DNA of 47,316 nucleotides from Segatella oulorum JCM 14966 (GCF_000613785.1 NZ_BAJQ01000016.1:1-47316), one strand, 5' to 3'. Counted from the first letter of the stretch, positions 1-8,992 are shown. Made by a program: numbers and translations. The notes: generated from the letters alone by a model not told the origin.

Positions 1-2381
1 GTAAGAGTAACCTGTTGGAGGACTATTATACCAACTGGAGCCCCATGTGTAGAAAGTCTCGGGATGCTGGATACCGTTCGTGACGGACATATTATCACCT
101 CCGTCCTTGTTGAACGAACCGTCGGGAGTGGTATCGGTGCCGGGGAAGGCATCCTTGCGCCCGAACTGATAGAACGTGCTATAGCCTTGCCGCGCGTTAC
201 CCGGATTCTGCGTAATAGTGATGTAGGCAAACTGTTTCACGCCGCCATTGGCAACGGTCTGCTCCACCTTCACCCTGACCTTGCGGGGAGCGGAATAGGT
301 AGAAACTTTCAAAGCGGTGTATTTCCAGCCAAGCGTTTCCTGTGTGAACTTGTATTCATGGTTTTGAAAGTTTGTGCAGGTGACGGTGTTGAGCGCATCC
401 TGCGGAGCAAACCACAGATGCCACGACCACACCACCGTGCCGCCCTTGGTGACGGCAATCACGGCGTTGCCGTTCTTGATGGCTGATGCGGGAACTTCAA
501 ACTTCACGAAGGCATTGGTGCCACTGCCTGTTAAACCAAGATGGGTTACAAGCCCGCTCTCATCGGCCCAGACTACCTTGGCATTATCGGGCGCGTTGGC
601 CCCACTATTGCTTTGCGTAATCCAAGGGTCGGTGATATCCTGACCGGCGTGGTCCTTGAAATGCCGGAGGATGTAAGTACCACTGTTAGAGGTCTGATAA
701 GATTTGGTATTGGTTATACCGTTCTTGATGGCATTGCCATAGACCAGCGGGATGCAATAGTGTCCCGGGGCAGAAATGAGATAACAGTTGGCGGTCTCTT
801 CAATATGATTTTTTGTACCATTACCACCGGGATTGGCCAAGTTGTAGGGATTGCCGGCCGATCCTTTGGGCGTGGCATTCTTCAGTACTTGGTTGTAAGC
901 GGCAAGTTTATCACTAACAGCAGGTTTCACTGCGGTGTTGCCTACTTCTGCTGCTGTGCCACCATTGCCATGATCGGTGAGGTCGCCGAGCCAATCGGGC
1001 TTGGTTTCCCCTTTATCTACCAGCCTCCTGTGCCACCATTGAGCGTATAGTCCCATTCTTCATATTTGGAAATCTTCCAAGCTACGGGCTGCTGTGTAGT
1101 GCCACTATGGCGATAGCTGGTTACTTTAAAAGCAATGTTACTACTCGTTTCATTACCTTGATAATCGTATGCCTTATTTTCATCGGCAAGCGTAAAAGTA
1201 TAGCCCCAGCTCGAATTCCTTTGCGAGAGTTTATATTCTTTTGTCACGCCGGCCTTCCATTCGCCTGTGAGTGGGATAGTGATAGTTTTGGTCGTAGCAC
1301 CGTCTTGGTAATAAATAACGGCTTTGATAGCATTGGCAGCCGTCTTGGCCGGCATCGTTTGTGGAATCATCAAGAATGTGTAATTCTCACGACCGGTGCG
1401 ATTGTGATGATTAGGGTCGGGGTCGAGCGCACCGGCCAACATAGTATTGGGCATTTCGGCTGCGTTCATGTTAATGTTATCAAGCGTCATCGTGGTGGTG
1501 GCGTTGTCCGAAGTCCAAGTGGCACCGCTGCCATCGGCCTGATTGGACAGGCGATAACGACCTTTATACTTCACGTTGGTCAGCTCAATCTTTGTAATGG
1601 TGACGGGTGAGAGGTTGCTGCCGATGGAGAACTTCACAGCCGCCAAGGCATGCGTGAACTTGAGGTTGCTCGTGGGGTCGTTGCCATGGATGTAGTGCAC
1701 TTCGCCCGAGCAAGCTGTCATCAAGTCCACTTGGTCAACAACATTGCTCTTCACCTCAAAATCAACATAAGGCACCTGCGCCAAGCTGCTCGGCGAGAGT
1801 GTGATGCCATTGGCTGCTATAGCCTCGGGCGACACAGCATAGAAGCGACCAAAAACATTCACCGGCCAGTCCCAATCGTAACGGCGTTGCAACGTGCCAT
1901 CGGGATTGGTCTTCTCACCATGAAACCACAACAATGCCGTGCTCGGATTAGCTGCGGCAGCTGAACTTGCCGCACGATAGCCGATGGACGAGAAATTGCC
2001 GAGGGTGGCCGTCTTGATGATTTCGGCACGCGTTCCTTCGGCCGGTTTCACGGGGTTGATGCCTTCGACAGTCGATTCAATCAGGCAGAAGTCGTGAGGA
2101 TTACTGCCCGTAGCTTCAAGTTTGCGTGGGGCAAGGTCGTCCGACAAGAGGGGCTGCGGGCTCAAACCACGGGTTATGCCCTTGGCACCGGCTTGTGCCA
2201 AGGCCTCCATTTGAGCGTCGCTCACATTGAAGGCTACCGTCGTGCCGGTGTGCTTGCCGGGCTGTTCGTTGGCCAAATCGTCGTCGGCACAAGCACCGAA
2301 TAGAAAGGTTGCACCGAGGACAAGCAACAGACTGCCATTGCACAGGCTGCTAAAGTGTTGTTTTCGAAATGTATGTTTCAT
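1..2381 (-). pseudogene. Fimbrillin-like surface lipoprotein, frameshifted and cut by the left window edge
   Basis: The gene reads from 2381 leftwards. The first 454 codons start with a lipoprotein signal peptide (lipobox FGAC, Cys 31), so the product should be exported and lipid-anchored. They continue into a beta-rich domain of the Mfa/fimbrillin-like type and stop at TAG 1017-1019. The next frame is then open from about 1020 to base 1 (about 340 codons). It contains KPDWLGDL, QFAYITITQNPG and FYTWGSSWYN, which continue the same family pattern. One extra G in the CC run at 1020-1021 (TGGTAGAT to TGGGTAGAT) would join the halves as GGWVDKGETKPDWLGD, so I read this as one gene with a one-base deletion. 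The C-terminus lies outside the window. The 60-aa gene upstream is probably co-transcribed. Whether the frameshift is real or a sequencing error cannot be decided here. Fimbrial tip or accessory function is inferred from the family. Confidence 0.75.
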
Positions 2382-2432
2382 CTTCTTTTTTCGTTTTGTT
2401 GTTTACTACTTGCGATGGACTGTGCACGCCGT

Positions 2433-2615
2433 TTAATCTTCATCTTCGACTTCTTCGCTGCCGCCATCTTCAAAATCACCTACGCTGACGCTGCCTTTGT
2501 GACCTGTTTCACCGCCGCCACCGGGACGTGCCACGGGGCTTTTCGTCAATAACAAATACTCTGTTGCCAACGGAATGACCGTGCACACAGGTGTTTCATA
2601 CAATTTTTTCTTCAT
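2433..2615 (-). CDS. Small acidic protein upstream of the fimbrillin-like gene
   Basis: This is a 60-aa ORF beginning MKKKLYETPVCTVIPLATEY, followed by a Gly-rich middle and a very acidic tail (EEVEDED). Short proteins of this form (Lys-rich start, P..VIP..E.LL, Gly/Asp/Glu-rich end) are common directly upstream of fimbrillin-like and surface lipoprotein genes in Prevotella and Bacteroides. It lies 51 nt before the fimbrillin-like gene on the same strand, with no terminator between, so the two are probably one transcript. It has no recognisable catalytic domain and no convincing signal peptide. The function of the family is unknown to me. The start is preceded by an A/T-rich stretch without a Shine-Dalgarno sequence, as is usual in this phylum. 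Confidence 0.65.
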   Translation of the reverse strand: MKKKLYETPVCTVIPLATEYLLLTKSPVARPGGGGETGHKGSVSVGDFEDGGSEEVEDED

Positions 2616-2693
2616 TTTGCTAAAACTATTTATATGTTACGAATAATGCTTTCGATGTTTTTGCACACAAAATCTGTTCATTTATGCACGCAA

Positions 2694-2738
2694 AAAGGGT
2701 ATGCAAAAAGTTTATAAAAAACTTCTTGCACACCCTTT
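2694..2738 (-). promoter_or_regulatory. Long stem-loop in the leader of the fimbrillin-like operon
   Basis: Bases 2694-2713 and 2719-2738 form a 20-position inverted repeat with a 5-nt loop. Eighteen positions are Watson-Crick. The other two (2701/2731 and 2707/2725) are A.C mismatches in plus-strand RNA but U.G wobble pairs in minus-strand RNA. The stem is therefore complete only in the transcript that reads toward the 60-aa gene and the fimbrillin-like gene. In that transcript the stem ends in CCCUUUUUG, a short U run, so it could act as an attenuator or a stability element. It lies about 80 nt upstream of the 60-aa start codon. The role is inferred. Confidence 0.5.
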
Positions 2739-2764
2739 GTTTATAAGTGATTATGTTGTATATT

Positions 2765-2781
2765 ACGCGCGCGTCGCGCGT
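2765..2781. repeat. GC-rich perfect hairpin in the leader region
   Basis: ACGCGCG and CGCGCGT flank a 3-nt centre, giving a 7-bp perfect GC-rich stem inside otherwise AT-rich leader DNA. A short TG microsatellite lies close by, around 2804-2816. In minus-strand RNA the hairpin sits upstream of the long stem-loop at 2694-2738. It may be part of the same leader structure or a protein-binding palindrome. No function can be assigned. Confidence 0.35.
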
Positions 2782-2926
2782 ACCTTTAGATTGGTCTCGC
2801 TCCTGTGTGTGTGTGTTACACAATTATTTGGATTGACCAAATAAATGGCATAAAAAGATGCAAAGAATTTTGAATTTCTTTGCAACGTCTGTATGCTATA
2901 TGTAACCAACTTTACGTTCATGGGCG

Positions 2927-2958
2927 CAAAGGTATAAACTTTTACGAAGAACGACAAA
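2927..2958 (-). promoter_or_regulatory. Bacteroides-type promoter for the 60-aa/fimbrillin-like operon
   Basis: On the minus strand there is TTTG at 2958-2955 (-33 element) and TACCTTTG at 2934-2927 (-7 element), separated by 20 nt. This matches the known Bacteroidetes sigma-ABfr consensus. It lies just past the stop codon of the DegT aminotransferase and predicts a transcript start near 2920. The leader before the 60-aa gene is then about 300 nt. The 2616-2975 gap otherwise holds only the leader hairpins. Confidence 0.65.
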
Positions 2959-2975
2959 TAAAACGGCTGGATTTT

Positions 2976-4088
2976 TTAGCGCGACGGTGAAAACCGATTG
3001 AGTACACTCGTTACGAAACGTATCATTTCCTCGGTCATGAGCGGATGGCAAGGCAAGCTAAGTTCCGTTTGTGCAATGCGCTCTGTAATGGGCAAATGGA
3101 GGCTGTTCCATGTCGGGAAGCAACGTTGCTTATGGGGTGGAATGGGGTAGTGAATGTGAGTTTCAATGCCGTTTTCTCCAAGATAGTGTTGTAACTCATC
3201 GCGTTGTGTGCAGAAAATAGGAAAAACATGATAGACCGAGTTTAGCGCAGGCAAGAAAGCAATTTGTGGATGATTGATGTGGGCTTGATACTGCTGTGCA
3301 ACCTCTTTGCGGCGCGCATTGTCGGCGTCAAGCTGTTGCAATTTATCCAAGAGAATGGCCGCTTGCCATTCATCCATGCGGCTATTAAGGCCGCGATAGT
3401 CATTCGCATAGCGCGTTCGCTCCCCATAATTGGCTATGCTGCGCACCGCAAACGCCAATCGCTCGTCGTTGGTGGTGACGGCACCTGCATCGCCCAGCGC
3501 GCCGAGGTTCTTGCTGGGATAGAAACTGTGCGCAGCGGCATTGCCGAGGCTGCCCGTGTGTTGGGCGCGGAACAATAGGCCGTGGCCTTGCGCATTGTCC
3601 TCGATGAGCAGCAGCTGATGCTTGTCGCAAAGCTGCTTGATGGTGTCGGTATAAGCGCAAATGCCATAGAGATGCACCAACAAAATTGCGCGTGTGCGCG
3701 ACGTGATGGCGCGCTCGAGCAAGCTGTCATCGATTTGCATATCGGCCATGCGCGGCTCAATCAACACGGGTGTGAGCTGGTTCTCGGTGATGGCGAGAAT
3801 TGAAGCGATGAATGTGTTGGCTGGCACAAGCACCTCGTCGCCCGGTTGCAGCCTTCCCCATTCGATATAAGCGCGGAAGATGAGCTGCAAGGCGTCGAAG
3901 CCATTGCCGCAACCCACGCAATGTTGCGTGCCGATGTAGCGGGCATAGGCTTTTTCGAATTGCGCTGTGGCATCACCCTTAAGATAACGCCCGCTGCTTA
4001 GAAGCTGCCGGGTGGCATGGTGGATGGTGTCGCGGAAGCGTGCATTGAGTTGGCGCAAGGGAAGATATTCAATGTTCATAGTGTCCAT
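2976..4088 (-). CDS. DegT/DnrJ/EryC1 sugar-nucleotide aminotransferase (FdtB/QdtB type)
   Basis: A 370-aa PLP-dependent aminotransferase. The fold marks are visible: CGNGFDAL (60-67), PANTFIAS (89-96), IEDNAQGHG (162-170, Asp 164 facing the cofactor nitrogen) and FYPSKNLGALGDAGAV (189-204), with Lys 193 as the expected Schiff-base lysine. Family members transfer an amino group from glutamate to a keto-sugar nucleotide. With RmlB and an FdtA-like ketoisomerase in the same operon, the likely substrate is dTDP-3-keto-6-deoxyhexose and the product dTDP-3-amino-3,6-dideoxy-galactose or -glucose. Which epimer cannot be read from the sequence. The start overlaps the upstream acyltransferase gene by 13 nt (a second ATG at 4079 would give 4 nt), so translation is probably coupled. 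It is the last gene of the operon. Confidence 0.85.
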   Translation of the reverse strand: MDTMNIEYLPLRQLNARFRDTIHHATRQLLSSGRYLKGDATAQFEKAYARYIGTQHCVGCGNGFDALQLIFRAYIEWGRLQPGDEVLVPANTFIASILAITENQLTPVLIEPRMADMQIDDSLLERAITSRTRAILLVHLYGICAYTDTIKQLCDKHQLLLIEDNAQGHGLLFRAQHTGSLGNAAAHSFYPSKNLGALGDAGAVTTNDERLAFAVRSIANYGERTRYANDYRGLNSRMDEWQAAILLDKLQQLDADNARRKEVAQQYQAHINHPQIAFLPALNSVYHVFPIFCTQRDELQHYLGENGIETHIHYPIPPHKQRCFPTWNSLHLPITERIAQTELSLPCHPLMTEEMIRFVTSVLNRFSPSR

Positions 4089-5014
4089 TCATAGGTGTCG
4101 CAGCAGACCGTTCGTCCGCCAAAACCTTCCTTTTGGTAAATTAAGTTTGTATTGAGGTAGCGACCATCGTGCTCGGTTGATTTGCCAAAGTCAAAATAGC
4201 CGCGATGCGCATAACGTTCGGTAATAAGCTTGTGCAGCAGCGCATCGAGGGCGTGCCGCTGTCGACCAAGCTTGCTCGTGGCAAGATATTGTGTGTGCAC
4301 AGTGGCGCCATAGTCGTAGACGACAGCGCCGGCAAGTAGCGTTGCAGTTTGTCGTGCGATAAAGAGTTGAATGTTTTGTGGAAACCGTGCGTGCAGCAAG
4401 CGCATCTCTTCTATGGTGTGTGTCGGCAGGGTGTGGTGGCGTTGTTGCAGGTTTTCGGTGAGTAGCAGCCAAAAATCTTCCCAGCGGTGGCTTTCTTCGA
4501 CGATAATCCCCTCGGCTGTGGCCTTGCGAACCCCCGTGCGACGGTCTTTCCGCCAGGCGAGAGGCTGTTGCAAGTTGATGACGGTAGAGGCCTCGCGAGC
4601 AACGAGTTGTGGATGTGCCGCGCGAAAGATGGCATAAAGGTCTTCTTCGGTGGGAAGGCTGTGGAAAGGCCATGGCGCGGGTTTATAGACCATTTTCTGA
4701 AAGCCGCAAGCTTTTAGATGAGCCAGAATTTGCGTGAACACATCGACGACAGGCGCGCACGTGGCCGAAGGTTGTAAAAGCAGCCCGCCGAAAGTGAGTC
4801 CCTGATGGGAATAAAACGTGCGCCCCACGGCATGGCCGGGGAGCACTGCATAGAGCTGGTTGCGGCGGTAAACCATGAGGGAATGATCGGTGAAACGTTG
4901 CTTGTGATAGTCCATGTAAGGACGAAGAAACAAGAAAAGACCGTTTTTAGCCGTGTGCACAAAGGCATCCCACTCGGCGGCTTGGCTGGGCTGATAGACG
5001 CTTACTTGAAACAT
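4076..5014 (-). CDS. GNAT/FemAB-like acyltransferase of the amino-sugar operon
   Basis: A 312-aa protein. It begins MFQVSVYQPSQAAEWDAFV, has no signal peptide or membrane segment, and shows the W..F....NG.F...R.YMDYH pattern seen in FemAB-like and GNAT_6 proteins from Bacteroidetes glycan clusters. It sits between a sugar ketoisomerase and an aminotransferase and overlaps both (13 nt each side). The simplest role is N-acylation of the 3-amino sugar nucleotide made by the aminotransferase. The characterised enzymes for this step (FdtC, QdtC) are left-handed beta-helix proteins; this one is not, which is unusual. Acyl donor and product are unknown. Family assignment is moderately sure, substrate is inference. 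Confidence 0.65.
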   Translation of the reverse strand: MFQVSVYQPSQAAEWDAFVHTAKNGLFLFLRPYMDYHKQRFTDHSLMVYRRNQLYAVLPGHAVGRTFYSHQGLTFGGLLLQPSATCAPVVDVFTQILAHLKACGFQKMVYKPAPWPFHSLPTEEDLYAIFRAAHPQLVAREASTVINLQQPLAWRKDRRTGVRKATAEGIIVEESHRWEDFWLLLTENLQQRHHTLPTHTIEEMRLLHARFPQNIQLFIARQTATLLAGAVVYDYGATVHTQYLATSKLGRQRHALDALLHKLITERYAHRGYFDFGKSTEHDGRYLNTNLIYQKEGFGGRTVCCDTYEWTL

Positions 5015-5442
5015 TGTCGATAGGCCTTGAAGTGGGCATAATCGTTGATGTAGCCGTCGGTATTATAGAGGTCTTCGGCCAGCACAAGGCAGATGGCGTC
5101 GGGCGAGAAGTGGCTGAGCTGGCTCCACATGCCTTTTTCGATGAGCAAGCCTTGTTGGGGGTGGTTCAGCACGTAGTCACAACGTTGCGTGCCATCATCT
5201 AAGGTCACCACAAACGAGCCGCAAATGGGCACAATCACTTCGCTGCATTGCAAATGGGCATGGCCGCCACGCGTGGCATTTGCGGGCACATGGTTGATGA
5301 AGAAGACGCGCTGAATGGCGAAGGGGAGTTGTTTCGCCACTTCAGCGACAAAAAGATTGCCGCGTTCGTCGGCAATCTTGTTGAAATAGATGCATGGAGC
5401 TTCGTTTGCGCCACGCATCTCTTGCGGGGTTATGGGATTCAT
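5002..5442 (-). CDS. dTDP-4-keto-6-deoxyglucose 3,4-ketoisomerase (FdtA/WxcM-like cupin)
   Basis: A 146-aa single-domain cupin. Key features are ADERGNL near the N-terminus, the RGGHAH motif (58-63, His 61 and His 63 at the positions of the catalytic histidines in FdtA), and the cupin strands CSEVIVPICGSFVVTLDDG. FdtA-type enzymes convert dTDP-4-keto-6-deoxy-glucose, the product of RmlB, into the 3-keto sugar used by a 3-aminotransferase. All partners are in this operon: rmlB upstream and the DegT aminotransferase downstream. FdtA (galacto product) and QdtA (gluco product) differ by few residues, so the stereochemistry is left open. The start lies 15 nt after purT. Confidence 0.82.
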   Translation of the reverse strand: MNPITPQEMRGANEAPCIYFNKIADERGNLFVAEVAKQLPFAIQRVFFINHVPANATRGGHAHLQCSEVIVPICGSFVVTLDDGTQRCDYVLNHPQQGLLIEKGMWSQLSHFSPDAICLVLAEDLYNTDGYINDYAHFKAYRQCFK

Positions 5443-5457
5443 TTTCGTTGCGGAGGT

Positions 5458-6618
5458 CTACGGAATGATGGTTTGGGCGAGGCGCTTGGCTTTGCTTCTT
5501 AGCGCATCGATGTCGCTCCCCACTTCGTCATAGCAGAGCACAATCCCCATGCGGCGGCCAACGTGCTGCGTGGGTTTCCCGAAGATTCTCACGCGCGTTC
5601 TGTCCTCGCTGAGGGCTGTGTCGAGGTGATATTCGGGCGCGCTGTCGGTCGTCTTCTTTGCTAAGACCACCGCACTGCAGCCGCAATGCTCCAGATGGAT
5701 GGCGGGAATGGGCCATCCCATGATGGCTCTGAGATGCAATTCAAATTCGCTGAGATTGGTGGTGTGGCCGAGCGTCACCATGCCTGTGTCGTGAGGACGT
5801 GGGCTAAGTTCGGAGAAGATAATCTCTCCGCGCTTGGTCTTAAAGAACTCTACGCCCCAGATGCCGTAGCCGGTGAGTGCCTCGGTCACCTTTCCGGCCA
5901 TGGCTTCGGCTTGCTTGAGCGCGCAAGCGTCAATCGCATAGGGTTGCCAGCTTTCACGGTAATCGCCACCTTGTTGCGTGTGTCCGATAGGGGGACAAAA
6001 GAGCGTTTGACCATGTTTCTGGGTGACGGTGAGCAAAGTAAACTCGGAATCGAAGTCGATAAACTCTTCGATAATCACTTCCTTCACATCGCCACGGCCT
6101 TCCTCCATGGCATCATGGAAAGCCTGTTCCAATTCAGCTTCGTTATGCACGTAACTTTGTCCGTGACCGCTTGAACTCATGAGTGGCTTAACGACGCATG
6201 GGAATCCAATGTCTTCGGCAGCAGCTTTAAACTCGGAAAATGTCTTGGCATAGTGGTACTTGGCTGTGCGGATGCCCAGTTCGCGCGATGCTAAGTCGCG
6301 AATAGCTCTGCGGTTCATCGTAAAGTTGGCTGCGCGTGCCGACGGAACCACCTGGATGCCCTGCTTTTCGAAATCGAAGAGCTTCTCGGTTCGGATGGCT
6401 TCAATCTCGGGGACAATGATGTCGGGCTTATGCTTGTCGACGACCTGCGCCAAGGTTGCGCCATCGAGCATATTGAATATTTCGCACGTATCGGCCACTT
6501 GCATGGCTGGCGCAAAGGGATATTTGTCGCAGGCCACGACATAGAGACCCGCCCGCTTGGCCGCGATGGTGAATTCTTTGCCTAATTCACCCGACCCTAA
6601 TAGCATAATCTTTTTCAT
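5458..6618 (-). CDS. purT: Formate-dependent phosphoribosylglycinamide formyltransferase (GAR transformylase 2)
   Basis: A 386-aa ATP-grasp enzyme of full length. It starts [16 protein letters not shown], the dinucleotide-like preATP-grasp loop of PurT/Pur[16 protein letters not shown] (about 155-170) follows as the ATP-grasp core, and [20 protein letters not shown] as the metal-binding end. PurT makes formyl-GAR from GAR, formate and ATP in purine synthesis, in the cytoplasm. Its place inside a sugar-nucleotide operon has no obvious functional link. A hairpin in the 73-nt gap after rmlB may separate its expression from the upstream genes. The reading frame is intact. Confidence 0.93.
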   Translation of the reverse strand: MKKIMLLGSGELGKEFTIAAKRAGLYVVACDKYPFAPAMQVADTCEIFNMLDGATLAQVVDKHKPDIIVPEIEAIRTEKLFDFEKQGIQVVPSARAANFTMNRRAIRDLASRELGIRTAKYHYAKTFSEFKAAAEDIGFPCVVKPLMSSSGHGQSYVHNEAELEQAFHDAMEEGRGDVKEVIIEEFIDFDSEFTLLTVTQKHGQTLFCPPIGHTQQGGDYRESWQPYAIDACALKQAEAMAGKVTEALTGYGIWGVEFFKTKRGEIIFSELSPRPHDTGMVTLGHTTNLSEFELHLRAIMGWPIPAIHLEHCGCSAVVLAKKTTDSAPEYHLDTALSEDRTRVRIFGKPTQHVGRRMGIVLCYDEVGSDIDALRSKAKRLAQTIIP

Positions 6619-6643
6619 TGTTGTTGCGGTTTGAGGTTAGTAG

Positions 6644-6686
6644 AGGTGTCTATGCAGAAAGTTGCTTGCGATAGACACCTTTTTGT
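6644..6686. terminator. Hairpin between rmlB and purT
   Basis: AGGTGTCTAT (6644-6653) pairs with ATAGACACCT (6671-6680), a 10-bp perfect stem. The inner bases can add a GCA/TGC pair set. The T-run (CCTTTTTG) follows only on the plus strand, where no gene ends nearby. In the minus-strand operon transcript the stem sits between rmlB and purT without a U-tract. There it may slow or partly end transcription or protect the upstream mRNA. Confidence 0.4.
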
Positions 6687-6691
6687 TGTTT

Positions 6692-7843
6692 CTATTTCTT
6701 TCCGTACATTTCCTCGTAGTAGCGTTGATAATCCCCCGAGGTAACTTCCTTGATCCATTCTTGATGAGCAAGATTCCACTCGATGGTTTTCACGATACCA
6801 TCGGCGAACTTCGTTTCCGGATACCAACCAAGCTCTTGCTTGATTTTTGTTGGGTCAATCGCATAGCGTTGGTCGTGTCCCAATCGATCGGCAACGTAAG
6901 TAATGAGGTCATTATTAATCCAACTGATGTCGATATCGCCTTGCGCATCCTTAACTTGTTTGCGCAACACCGCGCGAAGTTCTTTCTGCGTGGCCATCAT
7001 GTTGCGGATGGTTTCAATGGTGAGTTTCACGATGTCGATATTCGTCATCTCGTTGTGTCCGCCAACATTATACACTTCGCCATCGCGTCCCTCGCGCACA
7101 ACTAAGTCAATCGCCTTGCAATGGTCTTCGACATAGAGCCAATCGCGCACGTTTAAACCTTGCCCGTAGACGGGGAGCGGTTTCCCTTCTAAGATGTTGT
7201 TAATCATCAGCGGAATGAGCTTCTCCGGAAAGTGGTAGGGGCCGTAGTTGTTGGAACAGCGCGTAATCGTTGTGGGCAAATGATAGGTATCGTGATAAGC
7301 CATGACAATCATATCGGCGCTGGCCTTGCTCGCGCTGTATGGGCTGTGTGGACATAGCGGTGTGCGCTCTGTAAAGTAACCTTCGGCGCCCAGCGAGCCG
7401 TAAACCTCGTCGGTAGATACTTGATGATAGCGCTTTCCGGCCTTAAACGTGGGATAACCTTGCTCGTCCTTTCCCGTCATCCAGCTTTTCTTTGCTGCAT
7501 CTAACAAGTTCTGCGTGCCTAAGATGTTAACGCTTAAGAAAAGTTGTGGGTCTTCGATGCTGCGATCAACATGACTTTCGGCGGCAAAGTTAACCACGAA
7601 GTCGATGTCGTGTTCCGCAAAGAGTTGTTCGGCGAGTTGGCTGTCGCGGATGTCTCCCTTCACGAAAACACAGCGTTTACCGTCGATGTCGTCTTTAATC
7701 GTTCCGAGATTTCCGGCGTAGGTCAAGGCATCAAGCACCACGACCTTCACATTTTCATCGTTTTTATACTTCTTATGAAGCAAATACTTCACAAAATTAG
7801 CGCCGATAAAGCCGGCAGCTCCTGTTACAAGATACGTTTTCAT
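6692..7843 (-). CDS. rmlB: dTDP-glucose 4,6-dehydratase
   Basis: A 383-aa extended short-chain dehydrogenase. TGAAGFIGANF (7-17) is the NAD-binding glycine loop, STDEVYG (143-149) carries the Thr-Asp-Glu active-site residues, and YSASK (169-173) provides the catalytic Tyr and Lys. LNVRDWLYVEDHCKAI is the usual C-terminal substrate motif. The enzyme dehydrates dTDP-glucose to dTDP-4-keto-6-deoxy-glucose. RmlA, RmlC and RmlD are not in the window; here the product probably feeds the ketoisomerase and aminotransferase downstream rather than, or as well as, rhamnose. The start lies 6 nt after the phosphodiesterase gene. Confidence 0.95.
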   Translation of the reverse strand: MKTYLVTGAAGFIGANFVKYLLHKKYKNDENVKVVVLDALTYAGNLGTIKDDIDGKRCVFVKGDIRDSQLAEQLFAEHDIDFVVNFAAESHVDRSIEDPQLFLSVNILGTQNLLDAAKKSWMTGKDEQGYPTFKAGKRYHQVSTDEVYGSLGAEGYFTERTPLCPHSPYSASKASADMIVMAYHDTYHLPTTITRCSNNYGPYHFPEKLIPLMINNILEGKPLPVYGQGLNVRDWLYVEDHCKAIDLVVREGRDGEVYNVGGHNEMTNIDIVKLTIETIRNMMATQKELRAVLRKQVKDAQGDIDISWINNDLITYVADRLGHDQRYAIDPTKIKQELGWYPETKFADGIVKTIEWNLAHQEWIKEVTSGDYQRYYEEMYGKK

Positions 7844-7849
7844 AAACTA

Positions 7850-8356
7850 TCATTTAATTTGTTTTGTTCCTAATGTTATCACTTCGCAGTCATCAAACTT
7901 ATTGCCGTTGATGGTGAGCCTCACGAGTGTGCGTTGCTGATGCCAGCCCTGCAAGCCTGCCGCACCGGGATTGATGTGGAGCAGATGGAGGTTTTTGTCC
8001 GACATCACCTTTAAGATATGCGAATGCCCTGAGATGAAAAGCTGCGGCGGATTGGCGTATATCGTCTGTCGAATGCTGCTGTCATAACGCCCGGGATAGC
8101 CGCCAATATGTTTCATCAGCACGTCAACCTCCTCACATTTGAAGCGCAAAACTTCGGGGTAGCGCGCGCGAATATCATATCCATCAACGTTCCCATAGAC
8201 CGCTCTGAACTGCGGCCCCATCGCCTCGAAGCGATTGCATAACGCCAGGGAACCGATGTCACCTGCATGCCAAATCTCGTCACATTCGCATAGGTATTGC
8301 TCATATTTGTCGTCCCAATAAGCGTGTGTGTCACTGATGATGCCGATTTTCTTCAT
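7850..8356 (-). CDS. YfcE/MJ0936-family phosphodiesterase
   Basis: A 168-aa calcineurin-like phosphoesterase with the compact YfcE/MJ0936 layout: ISDTHAY (7-13), HAGDIGS, YGNVDGYD, and the closing GHSH and HINPGA metal-binding histidines. Such enzymes hydrolyse phosphodiesters in the cytoplasm; the natural substrate is usually unknown. I chose ATG 8356, which overlaps the stop of the upstream kinase gene (ATGA), so the two are translationally coupled. A longer open frame to 8461 has no family similarity before MKKIGIISDTHAY. The next gene, rmlB, follows after 6 nt. Confidence 0.88.
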   Translation of the reverse strand: MKKIGIISDTHAYWDDKYEQYLCECDEIWHAGDIGSLALCNRFEAMGPQFRAVYGNVDGYDIRARYPEVLRFKCEEVDVLMKHIGGYPGRYDSSIRQTIYANPPQLFISGHSHILKVMSDKNLHLLHINPGAAGLQGWHQQRTLVRLTINGNKFDDCEVITLGTKQIK

Positions 8357-8976
8357 AGGTTGAAGCGTTGTCGAACGAAGGCTGCAATGAAGTTTGCCGT
8401 CTCTTCTAAACCCAATCGGCTGCTGTTCACGCAGAGATCGTAGCTGTTGGCCGCACCCCATCGCTTACCGGTGTAGTAATTATAATAGGTGGCGCGTGCC
8501 TCTTCCTTCGCCGTAATAAACTTGTGTGCCGCTTCTTCGTTGCAATTTCTGCGCTCCATCACGCGTGCTATGCGGTCGTTGATATCGGCTGTCACAAAAA
8601 TATCGAGCCTGTTTTTGTGCTCGCGGAGGATGTAATCAGCGGTCCTTCCCACAAAGATGCAGTTGCCTTCGGCTGCGGCTTTTAAAATCGCATCGCTTTG
8701 AAACTGATATAAGCTCTCTTGGGACAGGTCGTTTTTATAGAAGTTGTTCTCGCCGATGAGCGGCACGTTAGCGTGAAACAGCGTGCGGAAAAAGCCCGTC
8801 TTCTCGTCGTTTTGTTCAAAAAACTTCTCGCTAAATCCACTTTCTTTGGCAGCTAAGTTGAGCAACTCGCGGTCGTAGAGTTGATAACCAAAGCAAGTAG
8901 CGAGTTGTGTTGCGATGATGTGTCCACCGCTCCCAATCTGCCTTCCTATGTTCAGGATAATATTTTTGTTCTCCAT
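8353..8976 (-). CDS. Cytidylate kinase-like family protein
   Basis: A 207-aa protein with N-terminal NIGRQIGSGGHIIATQLA (about 10-27), a P-loop-like start typical of the cytidylate kinase-like family (Cytidylate_kin2). YDRELLNLAAKESGFSE and IFVGRTADYIL follow, as in that family. These proteins are distinct from housekeeping Cmk and their substrate is not established. In Bacteroidetes they often stand beside MATE exporter genes, as here: the MATE stop lies 16 nt upstream. The stop overlaps the ATG of the phosphodiesterase gene by 4 nt. Family assignment is good, activity is unproven. Confidence 0.85.
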   Translation of the reverse strand: MENKNIILNIGRQIGSGGHIIATQLATCFGYQLYDRELLNLAAKESGFSEKFFEQNDEKTGFFRTLFHANVPLIGENNFYKNDLSQESLYQFQSDAILKAAAEGNCIFVGRTADYILREHKNRLDIFVTADINDRIARVMERRNCNEEAAHKFITAKEEARATYYNYYTGKRWGAANSYDLCVNSSRLGLEETANFIAAFVRQRFNL

Positions 8977-8992
8977 GTGTTTATTGTAACTG

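Noticed and set aside
1..1050. Plus-strand ORFs at the left edge (64-486, 541-1050)
   Set aside because: The minus frame through the same DNA is continuously open for about 340 codons and continues the fimbrillin-like protein. The plus frames are shadows.
2626..2957. Minus-strand ORFs of 64-65 codons in the fimbrillin leader
   Set aside because: They cross the hairpins and the promoter, have biased composition and no family similarity. The region is better explained as a 5' leader.
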